Positions 14,413 to 27,410 of a stretch of 64,000 bases of DNA are shown here, one piece after another. The notes below the pieces were generated by a model, which saw nothing but the letters and a program-made list of their open reading frames with translations, made no database searches and was not told where the DNA came from. Location of the stretch: NCBI GenBank assembly GCA_019096065.1, contig JAGUCH010000002.1, positions 5,654,501 through 5,718,500 on the forward strand, in the 5' to 3' direction. Every line of letters starts with the position of its first letter. Within the stretch, counting starts at the first letter, position 1. The DNA comes from Paracyclopina nana. Its lineage: Eukaryota; Arthropoda; Copepoda; Cyclopoida; Cyclopettidae. A program made the position numbers and the translations under genes.

Positions 14413-15921
14413 CAGACTGATTTTTTATCGCGGGGCTTCGTTTGATACATCGATTCGGGTTTGATTTTTCAATTTTGGGCCCAAAACCCTTGTCACCATG
14501 TGGTTTGATGGGGTTTCAAGTTTGGCGGCCCCCAGGATGCTCTAAGGGGGTCAAATGGGGCCTGGTCTAATCAGCTGATTGAAACAAGGCAAATCTTTGC
14601 GGGGGCGTGGCTGGAGGAGTGGAGGGCAGCCAAAATCAACTATGCCCCAATTCTTGAGGCCCCTGGGGGGTGTCCAGATGTCAGGGAAAAAAAGTTGGAA
14701 AAAGTCCTCGTCAAGGCCAAAAAAAGCCAAAATTTGCGTTTTCGGACCCGACTTTGAGGCCGATTATCTCCAAAGGCCACGGATGGATTTTGGATTTTTT
14801 TGCTCCAAATGGCAGATAAAGATCCAAATTAGTACCAAGAAAAAATTTGGGAGGGTGTTATTCCTCGTTTGTCCGCTACGAGCTCTCAAAGTTGGACAAA
14901 ATTCACTTTTTCACAGTAGTAACAAAATGGCTACTTTTCTTCTGTCAAAAATTCTCGATTGGTCACAGTGGCCAAGTTGATGGCTGGAGTGTGGGCCATT
15001 TGATCTGGAGGACACCTCTAGGGTCTCAATGGTTGGTATCAGGTCCAACTTCCTTGGTAGGGCTAGGCCAGGCCCAGCCAGGAGCCTTGGAGCCGAGTCA
15101 TCGCGACGGCCATTTCGATTCAGTGGCAATTCCAAGGGCCTTGCTGCCAATTCTGGGGACAGATTGTTAGCCATTTGTCCTTGATCACTCCTTCAGGGTC
15201 CCAGCAGATGATTTCAAGGCTAACAGTCAAGGTAAAGCAAGGCCAGCTTGATCCAGGGGGCTTGGAGTTCACTTGTGGCATTGGTGATTTGGCTACAGAA
15301 AGTCTTCGAGGGTCTCGATGGCCAAGTTCTCGGATCAAGTGAGGATTTTTTGAGCTGTATCACTCCTTTGACATCCCAAGAGATGATTTCAGGTTCAACT
15401 TTGATGGTGATCATCAGCTGACTGCTTCCAGGGCTACCAGAGCTTATTTGCCAGCTCAGCTGCCAATGGTTCAATGAAAGGCAGCATGGATCACATCCAA
15501 GACCAAGGCTGGAAAGTGGATTTTTTAGGCTGAATCAACTCAAATGGATGCAAGGAGATGAAAGACAGTCTATTTTTCATGGTGATATGCTCCCTTCTTC
15601 AACCAGGAGTGCCAAAGTTTCGTATGAACAAAAATCGAAAATGGCTTCAATAAAGAGCTCCTTTGATTGCAGCCAAGATGAGCAATGGCAAGTCACTTTT
15701 TTGCCCCAGCTCATCTCAGTGGGTGCCAAAGAGAATTTAGAAGGTGCAAACTGTCAGGTGTTGCGCACCTTTCATGGTTCTGGATGCGCAAACTTTCCTG
15801 TGACAGCCAGAGCTCTTATAATAACAACTGCTACTCGCAAACGGAAAACGCCTCGCGCTCAAAAATTCACGGATGGAACTTGACTTTTTTGGTCCAGCTC
15901 AACTCCATTGGTGCCAAAGAG
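14413..15921 (+). repeat. Left inverted arm of the foldback element
   Basis: Reverse-complement partner of 16833-18341. Equal length supports an unbroken alignment from the terminal CAGACTG to a shared GCCAAAGAG at the inner edge. Confidence 0.88.
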
Positions 15922-16442
15922 GCTGTAGAATGTGAAAAATTTCGGGTGTTCTCCATTTTTCATGATTCTGGACTGGGCAAAGTTTTATGGAGTGATGGCC
16001 ACTATTATACTATATGCTGCTACTCTCGGATGAAAATGGGCTTGCGCGCTGCAAATCACGGATTGAACTTGACTTTTTTGGTCCAGCTCAACTCCATTGG
16101 TGCCAAAGAGGCTGTAGAATGTGAAAAATTTCGGGTGTTCTCCATTTTTCATGATTCTGGACTGGGCAAAGTTTTATGGAGTGATGGCCACTATTATACT
16201 ATATGCTGCTACTCGCGGATGAAAATGGGCTTGCGCGCGGCAAATCGCGGATTGAACTTGACTTTTTTGGTCCAGCTCAACTCCATTGGTGCCAAAGAGG
16301 CTGTGGAATGTGAAAAATTTCGGGTGTTCTCCATATTTCATGATTCTGGACTGGGCAAAGTTTTATGGAGTGATGGCCACTATTATACTATATGCTGCTT
16401 CTCTCGGATGAAAATGGACTCGAGCGCAGCAAATCGCATAAC
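15876..16442 (+). repeat. Three tandem 189-bp units in the foldback loop
   Basis: Units start at 15876, 16065 and 16254 with an exact 189-bp period. Because 189 is a multiple of three, an open frame runs through all copies as a 63-residue repeat (for example VQLNSIGAKEAVECEKFRV). This is probably a by-product of the period. A diverged unit sits just upstream, in the arm. From about 16443 to 16832 related units lie in the opposite orientation. Confidence 0.85.
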
Positions 16443-16832
16443 ACCTGACAGTTTGCACCTTCTAAATTCTCTTTGGCACCCACTGAGGTGATCTAGGCCA
16501 AAAAAGTCGAGTTCCATCCGTGAATTTTTGAGCGCGAGGCGTTTTCCGTTTGCGAGTAGCAGTTGCTACTAAAGGAGCAGCAGTGGAAGGAAAGTTTTAT
16601 GAAAGGTGCACAACACCTGGAATTATACACCTTCTAAATTCACTTTGGCACCCACTGAGATGAGCTGGGGCAAAAAATTCGCATTTTATCGCAGACTTTT
16701 TGAGCGAGAGCCCACTACTTCGGTATATATACTATTATTTTGGCCCTCTATAAAAATGGCTGTAGAAAAAAGTTTAGCATATGTAAAATCGCGATAGGTG
16801 CATAACACCTGACAGTTTGCACCTTCTAAATT

Positions 16833-18341
16833 CTCTTTGGCACCAATGGAGTTGAGCTGGACCAAAAAAGTCAAGTTCCATCCGTGAATTTTTGAGCGCG
16901 AGGCGTTTTCCGTTTGCGAGTAGCAGTTGTTATTATAAGAGCTCTGGCTGTCACAGGAAAGTTTGCGCATCCAGAACCATGAAAGGTGCGCAACACCTGA
17001 CAGTTTGCACCTTCTAAATTCTCTTTGGCACCCACTGAGATGAGCTGGGGCAAAAAAGTGACTTGCCATTGCTCATCTTGGCTGCAATCAAAGGAGCTCT
17101 TTATTGAAGCCATTTTCGATTTTTGTTCATACGAAACTTTGGCACTCCTGGTTGAAGAAGGGAGCATATCACCATGAAAAATAGACTGTCTTTCATCTCC
17201 TTGCATCCATTTGAGTTGATTCAGCCTAAAAAATCCACTTTCCAGCCTTGGTCTTGGATGTGATCCATGCTGCCTTTCATTGAACCATTGGCAGCTGAGC
17301 TGGCAAATAAGCTCTGGTAGCCCTGGAAGCAGTCAGCTGATGATCACCATCAAAGTTGAACCTGAAATCATCTCTTGGGATGTCAAAGGAGTGATACAGC
17401 TCAAAAAATCCTCACTTGATCCGAGAACTTGGCCATCGAGACCCTCGAAGACTTTCTGTAGCCAAATCACCAATGCCACAAGTGAACTCCAAGCCCCCTG
17501 GATCAAGCTGGCCTTGCTGTACCTTGACTGTTAGCCTTGAAATCATCTGCTGGGACCCTGAAGGAGTGATCAAGGACAAATGGCTAACAATCTGTCCCCA
17601 GAATTGGCAGCAAGGCCCTTGGAATTGCCACTGAATCGAAATGGCCGTCGCGATGACTCGGCTCCAAGGCTCCTGGCTGGGCCTGGCCTAGCCCTACCAA
17701 GGAAGTTGGACCTGATACCAACCATTGAGACCCTAGAGGTGTCCTCCAGACCAAATGGCCCACACTCCAGCCATCAACTTGGCCACTGTGACCAATCGAG
17801 AATTTTTGACAGAAGAAAAGTAGCCATTTTGTTACTACTGTGAAAAAGTGAATTTTGTCCAACTTTGAGAGCTCGTAGCGGACAAACGAGGAATAACACC
17901 CTCCCAAATTTTTTCTTGGTACTAATTTGGATCTTTATCTGCCATTTGGAGCAAAAAAATCCAAAATCCATCCGTGGCCTTTGGAGATAATCGGCCTCAA
18001 AGTCGGGTCCGAAAACGCAAATTTTGGCTTTTTTTGGCCTTGACGAGGACTTTTTCCAACTTTTTTTCCCTGACATCTGGACACCCCCCAGGGGCCTCAA
18101 GAATTGGGGCATAGTTGATTTTGGCTGCCCTCCACTCCTCCAGCCACGCCCCCGCAAAGATTTGCCTTGTTTCAATCAGCTGATTAGACCAGGCCCCATT
18201 TGACCCCCTTAGAGCATCCTGGGGGCCGCCAAACTTGAAACCCCATCAAACCACATGGTGACAAGGGTTTTGGGCCCAAAATTGAAAAATCAAACCCGAA
18301 TCGATGTATCAAACGAAGCCCCGCAATAAAAAATCAGTCTG
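16833..18341 (-). repeat. Right inverted arm of the foldback element
   Basis: Mirror copy of 14413-15921, followed by the right TTAA duplication. Confidence 0.88.
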
Positions 18342-18345
18342 TTAA

Positions 18346-21300
18346 GAAAAGCCGAAAGTGAGGAACAAAAAATGGGTTTCCAGATTTGCTGCATTGCAAG
18401 AAGAAGACATGAAGAGTCCATTGAACTTTATACAATGATATTATTTTAGGCAAAGACAGTCTAATCTGATAAGAATCAAAGTTCTAGAATTAGAGCTTTG
18501 GGGTTGGGTGTAAGGAAAAAGCGCTTACAAAAACAAATCGTTAACACAGGAATGCTTGAAAGAACACGCTTTGCACTGAGGGAATTCTAGCATCTTTAAG
18601 ATGCCTTTCGTCGCAGCTTCTGCGGTGAAGTCTTTCCCTCAGTGAAATATTACGAAACAAATCAGCCTGCCAGCTCTTGAAAAAACATCACGTGAAATGG
18701 CTTTTTTTGCGCGAAAATGTCTTAAGGAAATGAGGCTATTAAAGTAACCTTTTGCCCATGTGCTTGAAAATATCCTCAACTATATACTATAGCGTGTGTC
18801 ATATAGTGACAGAAATTGAGTTTTTAGCAAACAAAAAGAGCTTTGAATTTGGCAAGTTGGCACATTTCAAATTCCGTTTATAGAGCTCGCTCAGACTTTC
18901 CTGATGGCTTCCATTTCTGCGTTTTCCCTTGCCAAAGATGTTTATGATGATGGGAAGGCAAACCAACAAAGAAAGGTAGCTATGAGTAGTATATGACCCT
19001 CAACATGATATAAATCAGCATCTGTGACGCCATAATTGATGATGATAAGGACCAGTAAAAGGGGTGATATCATAAATACATAATGCTCCAAATAGCTAGT
19101 GGGGCTTTCCTGATCCGAAAATCGATCAAAGTGTGTGGCATACTATAGGAGCCATGGAGAGCCACGTACGCTGGTTTCCTTATATTATGCATAATATGCT
19201 TTTTTCAAAGCAGATACATTATCTCAAGTGCTACTTTTTTATAGCAGATATTTTCTTTTCTGTTGTTGAGTTGATTTGAGGTTGGTGTGAATTGTGGTCA
19301 GAAATCAATAAAAGTGAAATTGCCGCAAGCAGAGGGTTGCTTGTGAACAGTGAATTTACAAAACACTTCTTTAGTGGGTCATGTCAGCACTCCTCTCACA
19401 AGCGAGCTGTAAACAATAGATTTTTACAAATGCATGCATTTTTTACAGCCTCGAGAAAATCTGAGTTTGAAGTGAAGCACTCTTACATCTCCTATAATGG
19501 CTCAAGATCAAGTTTTTAATCTGATGGCAGAAAAAAAGCACTCTACAAAGTAACATCAACCTTGCTTAAAACCAACAATCGAATGCAATGGACAGGAAAT
19601 TAGTTATCTGTATAGTGAATCAATACAAACAATAATGTAAGACTTGGCAACAATTAGGACATCTGTGGTAGAAAAAAATCGATTTTCAATCACTTTTCAT
19701 ACAGAAGCTTTTATATGTGATGATCTCACTAATATCATTTATCTTGGTTAATCCTTTATACTCTCTTGAGATATATTCATTATCCCCCTTTTCTTTTTGC
19801 AGATAGCAATCTACACCATGGTTAGAGATCTTTGTTGGTCAAGAATGGCTACTGCGAAAATTGATCAACTCTGGGCTGTCAGATGCCACTTAGAGATTGC
19901 CTTGCTACCACCGTGGTCTTGACAAAGGAAAACCAGTTCCACAAATCATCATATATTTTATGATCTGCTGCCAGATTCGGCTCTTCTTGTGCACTAATGC
20001 TGATAAAAAAGTCTTTATGCCATGATGTAGCAAGCTTGATCACCTGTTCATAGGGACGCAAAGCAATAGCACTCCACAATCTTTTAAAATTGCATGTAGT
20101 TCTTTTTAGAATACTCTCAAGCGAGCATTTTTGTTCTAAACAAGCAGCTGCCTTTTAAATAAGAGCTTGTTGCAGTTGTCACTGCTGGCAATACCAAAAA
20201 CTTCTGTCTTTGAAGTTGACCAGATGGAGTTTAATGCATTTCTGAAATATTTGCAACTTATGGCTGGCAATTGTGCAACTGAAACCACAGTCTCAGATTA
20301 AGCAAGTTCATTCAGTCATGTGATGTCCATTTTGGGGATGCTTTTCATTGATTTCTTCTTGCAAAGCTTGCTGTGTGCAAAATAATCAATAGAAGTGCGT
20401 ACAAAGCTGGCTGGTGTAGCTGAACTACAGCTAGCACAGGGTGGCTGGAAATTGATTGGTCATGCCCCCTTGGCTGATTTTCATCCTTCATCCAAATTAG
20501 ATCAAGTTTGAACAACATAGGTGAGGAAAAATTCAACTCAATAGCGAGCTCGAAAAGAAACTCAAGCTGGTGGAAATTCTTGAAAGTTTTATGAAAAAGC
20601 CGAAACGTGCAACTTTTAATGGCCTCATTGACTTCAAAGCTGACAAATAGAAAAAAAGTGTTCCCAAGGAACCAAACTATGCTCATTTTTTGTGGCAATA
20701 AACTAAAAATACACTCATGGCCGCCTTAATATTTGCGTGAATGTTTTACCATCTCAGTTATCTTTTTTGTCAAGGCAATATTTGCTCTCTCAGCTTTCAA
20801 GCTGAGTGCCATACAGAACTGACAACGTGAACACATGCTCTTAGTGATTTTGGGATACTTTTCCCAATTAATGATCTCGTTTATAGCGTGCAAAAATGTC
20901 AGCTTGCAATGTTTACATGCAGCACAACATGCCTCAAGCTCAGCATCTTCTTCATGGCATTTTATTTACACTTCAACTTTTTTGGAAAGTGCCGAGAGAA
21001 ATATGGAGTGTGTAAGAAAATAGATCCAAACCTTGCCTTTAATTGAAGGCTGCACGCTCCTAATTCACATGTAGCATGCTAAAGGAGGAAATATATTAAG
21101 GAGAAAATGAGTTATGAACCTACATGCACATGTGCCAAAGCAACCACTAAACGATGCCATGATATAATAGATTTGACAGCCACATTTACCCGCTGTGCTT
21201 GCTGTTGTGACATGTTTGTGCCAAAATGGGAATGTTTTCCCCATCTCTACATGAAGATATCAACAACTCTATGGAAAATGGGAAGTGGAGATTAACTGGT

Positions 21301-24300
21301 CTCATTTTTCAATCTAGCGGCCAAATATAGCCAGTATTCCACAAAAGGGAGTAGTTGCCTAAAAACACGTTTATGGCTAGCATAATACAGAGGTTATTTG
21401 CTTTATGTATTCATTAGCCTTCCTGGCCTCTAGAGGATTACCTTCCCAAATAATTTCCATGTTGGACAAGAAAAGGCTGCTACCGCAAAAACTGTTCTCA
21501 TTGAAATACGCCAATTTGTCATATTGACCCCTCGTAAACAAAAATCTAGAGGGCCATAAAGATAGCAAAAAGGCACAGCACAGCAACTTTTTTGTCCACA
21601 GTCATGACATGTGTCACTCTTATTCAGAAAGAGTGGCGCTAGATTTGCTTGTTTTTATTTACACTTTTCTGCCGCCTTCGATATACAGGTTACCTCAATG
21701 AGCAAAAGCCACGGCGATATTTCAGCTACAGCTATTCGGGTAGAAAGGCGCCATATTTAGTGGTAGGCTCACATAATTGCTATAGGCCTTGGAAATTCGA
21801 GGCCATTATGCCGACAGTTCCATTTGCATATACTAGAGATCTAGTAATTGTTTTGCTTCCGCTCTGTTTTGGTGTGTATAGAGTCGTAGTCCCCGAATTC
21901 TTGTACTGTAAAAATACATAGGATGGGGATGGAAATGCGAGGAAAACAAGTTGTTTTTCCTGCACTTTTTACCAATGCAGCATTGGCCTCAATTCAATGA
22001 ATGCCTGCAACTTTCCTATCTGCCGAATACGTAGCCTTATCTAAACAGTTTTGCAGCTTGTTGAACTCTGAAAGTTATGACAACTTGAGGAGCAACATCC
22101 TTGGGGAGCGAATCTCATTTGCACAGATTGCCTCTATTAAACTCGCGGGTAAATGAGCAGAAATGAGAAAGCCAGCTAGCTCGCTCTAAAATACTTGACC
22201 CAGATGTAAAACAAACAAGAAAAAGTAGAGGAAAAATGTGAAATGGGTTCAACGTGTATTGAGGTCAATTTACTTTGAGACACTTGAATAGCAAGGCTAT
22301 GTGCACCTCTATTACATAGTGTTAGCAAAACATAAAAAAGTGGAGTAAACAAACAGCTGAGCCAGAATCGGTAGGAATCCTTGCACAAGAAATGAGCTGG
22401 TGTGACTCTTTGAGGTTTAGCCAGCCCTTTTGAAAAGGCTTTCATTGGGCTCCCCCAAAGTTAAATAGAACTTGCTATGAGAGATAAGGGTCCCTGTGTA
22501 ACACCTTTTAAAGGGAAGATTTTATCAGGGCAGGCCCACCTCTATAAAGCTTCATCATAGAAACTCAAGAGCTGTACATCATCTTCCTAAATCAACAAAC
22601 TGTCAATCCTAATGAAAACAACCTGACAAAAAGGCCAAAATGAGCCTTTGGGGTTACTTCCATCGAGGTAGGCAAGTGGAACTATTATTGTTCTAGCAAG
22701 GTCTCCAGGGGCAATTTGCCAGAGTCCAACAAAGAAAAAAGCATGAATTTCCCACCCTGAGGTTGCTTTTCTAGCAAATACGAGAGCACTTCAAAGGCCT
22801 CCTACTATTCAACTTTGCCTTCTCTTGTTGTAAGGTAAACTAGATTGCTTTTTTCCACTGCAACTTTTCAACTATTGTACTTATGTAAGTCACAGTAAGT
22901 AGCCCTGTTTTTCTATGGCAGAAAGGCCAATAATTTTTGGGACAAACTGTGTAGTGCACTATAGGGTTTTATGGTTATGCTGCAACATAAATGGAGTTAT
23001 GAGAAAATGGGGGTTAGCCTTTTTTCCTTCTTTTTGCAAGAATCTGTTCAAGATTTTACACAGTCAGCCGTAAGCAAACAGCTGAAATTTCAATTTTAGA
23101 ATGAAAAAGTACTGTATTTATCTGAGCTTTTTGGGACGATTTCCACGAGTAGTAGTGTTTGCGTAGGCTTTTTATGCCAAGATGGGAATGCTAGCTATGC
23201 TTTATGACGGCAGATTTATGATATCACAGTGTTATGTGATTTGCACACAAAAGATCATCGTAATGAATTGCTCAGGTTTTATGACACAAAATAATAATGG
23301 CAGTTGATTAATAACGTCTATAGACACAAAGGATTGATCATGGCTCAATTTCCGACATGAGCCAAATGCATACAGCTGCATATTGTGCATGCAATTCATT
23401 AGTATTTGCATAGAATGCACAGAAAAAGCATGGCAAATCCGATATACTTCTTTTCGATTTGTTAACAGCCAGTTGTACTTGAAAAATTGCTAGTTCTGCT
23501 GAACAAAACAAAATGCTGTTAATGGTCAAAGCCAAGCAAACACTCACAATTCAAACCTCAAGGTGAACGGTACTAAATAAATCATGAATTACTGCACATA
23601 AACAACAATTACACATTGGTAAAGGGAGAGTGAGAAAATGGAGGCAAAAATTCATTAGCAGAACAAACACTACTACCATTTTCTCAAGAAAAGTGTTGTT
23701 TTCCACTTTGCTTTGTTGTAATAATCTCAAGCCAGAGGGACTTTAAAACTCAATTTGGAGCAAGTAATCTATAGCTGAGGAGAAAAGAAGGTTAGTACAA
23801 CAATGACAGTACAACAAGTATTTCTTCTACTTTTAGCATCTCCCCCTCTCCAAATCTCAAGACAGTTTTTCAAAAGAATTGCTGAATAGAGAAGCAATAT
23901 CTCACAAATACTACTACTGGACATGTAGGAATTTTGAAGAAAACAATTTAGGGCAAGTAAAGTAAAAGGGCTGCTGCTAGAAAACAAACTTTCCTCCCTC
24001 CTTTTCTGTGGTTCCATAAATGAAACCCAAAAATGGGGGAGGGAAACTTTTCTTCCTCCATTGTTTTGCTGACCAAAAAGTTACTCTGTGTTGGGACAGA
24101 TCTGTCAGATAGGGCTGAAACAATCCTAGTTTAGATAAATCTACAAAACAAATATTTGTCCATATATGCACATCGTAGCATGCTTTGTTCAAAGTGTTTT
24201 GGCCTGTTTTTCAACAGCAAACAATCTAGCATACTGCTGACAACTCTTTTATGAGAAGTTTTCAGTAGCGGTAGGGTTTAAAATCTGCATAGCTTTGCAT

Positions 24301-27000
24301 TTTCTTGTGAAACAATAAAACGGCACCGTCTGCTAGAAAATAATTGCAAGCGATTATTAACAGTAAAATTAGAGTATTCTTTAAGGGGATATTTAGCCTA
24401 ACCTAGCTTTCTCAGAACTAAGATGTCCAATTCACCTCTATTGAAAATATTTCAAACGCTATAAACATACAGCCTACCTCTGTGGAAATAGGCCGGCATT
24501 ACTGTCCCCCAGTAAATTCTAATCTTGCAGATGAGAAAAAAGTGGTGCTTTTCCTTGGTTTCTATGGCCGTTTTCTCTGTATCCTTTCTCCATGTTTCCC
24601 CTTTCTTTTGCTTGACATGAAGTCAATGGCCTGAATTTCTTGTGCAAAAACACACTGGTCTAATCCCTGCCTCCTTCTTTGCTGTCCATTTATCAGCCAA
24701 GATAGCAAGGGAACATGGAAAAATTCCCGATGCATTTTCTAGATAAGTCAAATACCCTTCACTTGTTCATCTTTCAAAAACTGGCGTTCAACAACAACAA
24801 TAACGCCATGCAGCAGAAGCTTCAAAAAACCTTAAACACAGATTAATTGCTGGCCCAAACAGTTTTGTTAAATAGAGCATCTATTTTAATAGCTCTAGGC
24901 TGCAAAAAAAACTAGTTTGCAGCTTAGTTTGTTGAGAAAAATGCAAAGACAAATGGCCTTGCAAAAATTCGAGTCTTTTATTGCATTGAAAAGTTCAGAG
25001 GATCAATTTTCAGACGGGATGAAAAACTGCCTAAACAACTCTATACAGCAACGCAAGAGCATCTTGGACCAGTGTGGATTGTGCTCATTGTAATGCCATC
25101 ATTTCCAATCACGCAAATTGTTTGTAGCTTTCCTCTAAGAATAGGGCTTTACTTGTAAAAATAGAAATGACTAGACAAGAGTGCACAATCGGAACAGCTA
25201 AAAAATCACCGACAGACACCCGTAATCTCTTGCAAGCCTTTGAGTGTTATGTTCAAGCGAGGGGAAAAAGAAATACTTACGTGTGGCATATCTTGGCGAG
25301 GCACAACTTTAAAATACACTTCTTGGTGGTGGTGGCGTAGAGTGCACAATTGCTTGTGGTTTCATTGCTAGCTGATGTGCATTGAGTCGGAAAAGCTGTG
25401 TTGTAGCATGAAACTAGCCGCCCATTTCCCACTTTCTTATCATCATCTCCTGCTTTGGAATTCCTCGTCTCTCACTGTCTTTTCGCCTTGGTATTTGTAG
25501 GAAAACTGTAAATTCTTCAGCTAAGCTCTATGTTTACTGATGTAAAAATGCATTACGAGAGCCTCATACTCACATCTATGGACATTATATAGCTAGCAGT
25601 AGCTATAAATATGTAGCATAGTGATGTCCAGTAACATGAGAAAATTGATGGCACTTTTATGCAAGAGATTTTCTTCACGACGATGATGACTCATGCATAT
25701 ACTAGCATATCGATATGCTGGAGCAGTAGTAGATGAATTCTGCGCACGTAAGAGTTGAATAACAAAAAGCATATGTCTGCGTCTGGTAATGAAGTTTCAG
25801 CCTGAAAAGAGATAAACCAGATTAATAGCTCAAAACTTGTTAAAATGCAAGGCTCAGCAGGTGGCTCCTTGCCAGTAAAAAACTCAGATTGTTGTTCAGT
25901 ATGTATGAGAGGCTCCGGATTAAAAGCCGCCAATAGTATGTATTGCCTCATGCTCTGGCTTCCATTAATCCAAAAACCCATTAAGCCCCATAAGGCACTT
26001 ATAGCATAAATGACAGTTAATTACTGCCGGAGAAAAAAGGTTTAAGTAATCTTTTTTGTTGTTATACAATATGCAGGGCCTGTCATTGTTCAAATATCTC
26101 ACGAACAGGGGGGTGATGACAATGGAAAAACTTGACAGCGCCATCACGTCATACGGGGCGGTTTTTTGGCTGGAATTCGGGTTAAATAGGTTTATGGCCC
26201 ATTGATGCATGAAAGTTTTAAAGTGTTAAATTGAGGAGAGGAAGCTAAGCATGCGTGCCAAGACCATAGAGTCAAAAGTTTTGGGGTCGCTTTAGATTTA
26301 TGGGATCCAGGATGGCTGCAGTAAAAATAGCGGCAGAAAAGGTCCGACGACTACGCTAGCTCGTACGAGGCAGCGTGACTTGACAAAATTGTAAGTTAAT
26401 GGAATCTCCGATGAGCACCTACAATCTTAAATGGCAGTCTGATCATCTAAATTCCTCCATGTTCAAGTGACTTGGCTTTTTGTGTTCGATCGCACACGCA
26501 GCTCGACGACTTTTGGACCATAACCAACCAACCAACCGCCTTAATGAGATGTTTAGGAGTGAAATATGACAAAAAATAGCTCCGGCAATCATTGGTTCAT
26601 TACTTCCAGTTGGAAAACCGCAACTTCTTCAGCTTGGACTTCTTGGTCATTGCCCGTGTCGATAACAAAGTCGCCAACGATTTTTGTTATTTTATCACTT
26701 GATGCATCTCAACTTGAAACATAAGAGCAATTAGAACCAAAGCTGCAATTAAGAAGGTGCCAATTAATGAGCCACTTGCTCAAGTGAATTGATGGGTGAT
26801 TCATCATTTTCTTACACCTAGCTGAGCTTGAGAACTAATTATATGGGCCTAGTTTTCTGACAGAACCGCGCTGTGTTCCTAACGAAACTTGGCTGTCAAG
26901 ACTTACTTTTTTTCTTTTGAAGAGGCCAGGAATCCTGATGGTTGGTTATAAGTGAATGAGCAAAAACTTTGGGTCACTTCTTGCTTGCAAACTTACTTTA
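18346..27000. other. 8.7 kb without a recognised gene
   Basis: AT-rich sequence with only short scattered open frames on both strands. Around 19800-20660 several short plus-strand frames have protein-like composition, but they are interrupted and match no family I know. I see no RNA gene, microsatellite of note or mobile-element ends. Confidence 0.45.
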
Positions 27001-27410
27001 ATGGGCTTATCTGTCCTGGCCTCAGTCAATTATCACAGCGTCGGAACTTTTTGCCTCGTTCTCGCAATAAAGCCTGAGTTTGAAGAAATACAACGCTAAG
27101 GTAAGTGGACTGACTTCAGTTTTCTGTTTTTCGCTCTCGCGATTTCGCGAAATTACCATTATTTTGGTTACAGAAACAGCGCAACGCAACGTAAACAAAT
27201 ATTTTAGTGCAGGCGTGACCGCTTGAAACGCGTGGCCGGTCAACTTGTCGTATCACGTTCTCAAGCCTCAACAAGTCAGCAATAAGACAGTGATCGACTC
27301 GGTTAGTCTCAGCTCTCCGAATCTCGAGTTGTCGGTGTTATTTTAAATGTGTTACCGTTTCTTAACCGGTGTAGCGGATTTCGGATCTTGGTGGGTAAGT
27401 TTTTTCAGCT
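27001..27410 (+). promoter_or_regulatory. CpG-richer block, possible promoter and untranslated first exon
   Basis: This block has clearly more CpG than its surroundings. It ends in a good splice donor (GGTGG|GTAAGT, near 27395) on the plus strand. No start codon opens a long frame before the donor. It could be an untranslated first exon of a downstream gene or of a non-coding RNA. Composition and one donor are the only evidence. Confidence 0.25.

Larger units (their letters stand above)
14413..18341. mobile_element. Foldback (long inverted repeat) DNA transposon with TTAA target duplication
   Basis: A 3,929-bp element. Two arms of 1,509 bp each (14413-15921 and 16833-18341) are inverted copies with no net length difference. 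I noticed only about four mismatches, so they are roughly 99.7% identical. The ends read CAGACTGATTTTTTAT and its complement, and both are flanked by TTAA (14409-14412 and 18342-18345). TTAA duplication is known for piggyBac and Kolobok elements. No transposase is encoded, so it is non-autonomous, and its superfamily assignment is inference. The arms' ORFs are mirror images and look non-coding. The 911-bp loop is built from 189-bp-type repeats. The near-identity of the arms means either a recent insertion or ongoing arm conversion. Confidence 0.88.

Noticed and set aside
15685-16491. 268-codon frame with a 63-residue repeat
   Set aside because: Frame continuity is explained by the 189-bp period. 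There is no supporting start context or homology.
14579-18175. Open frames of 72-133 codons in the foldback arms
   Set aside because: Each appears twice as exact mirror images, they overlap one another in several frames, and none resembles a protein family. They are by-products of the inverted repeat.
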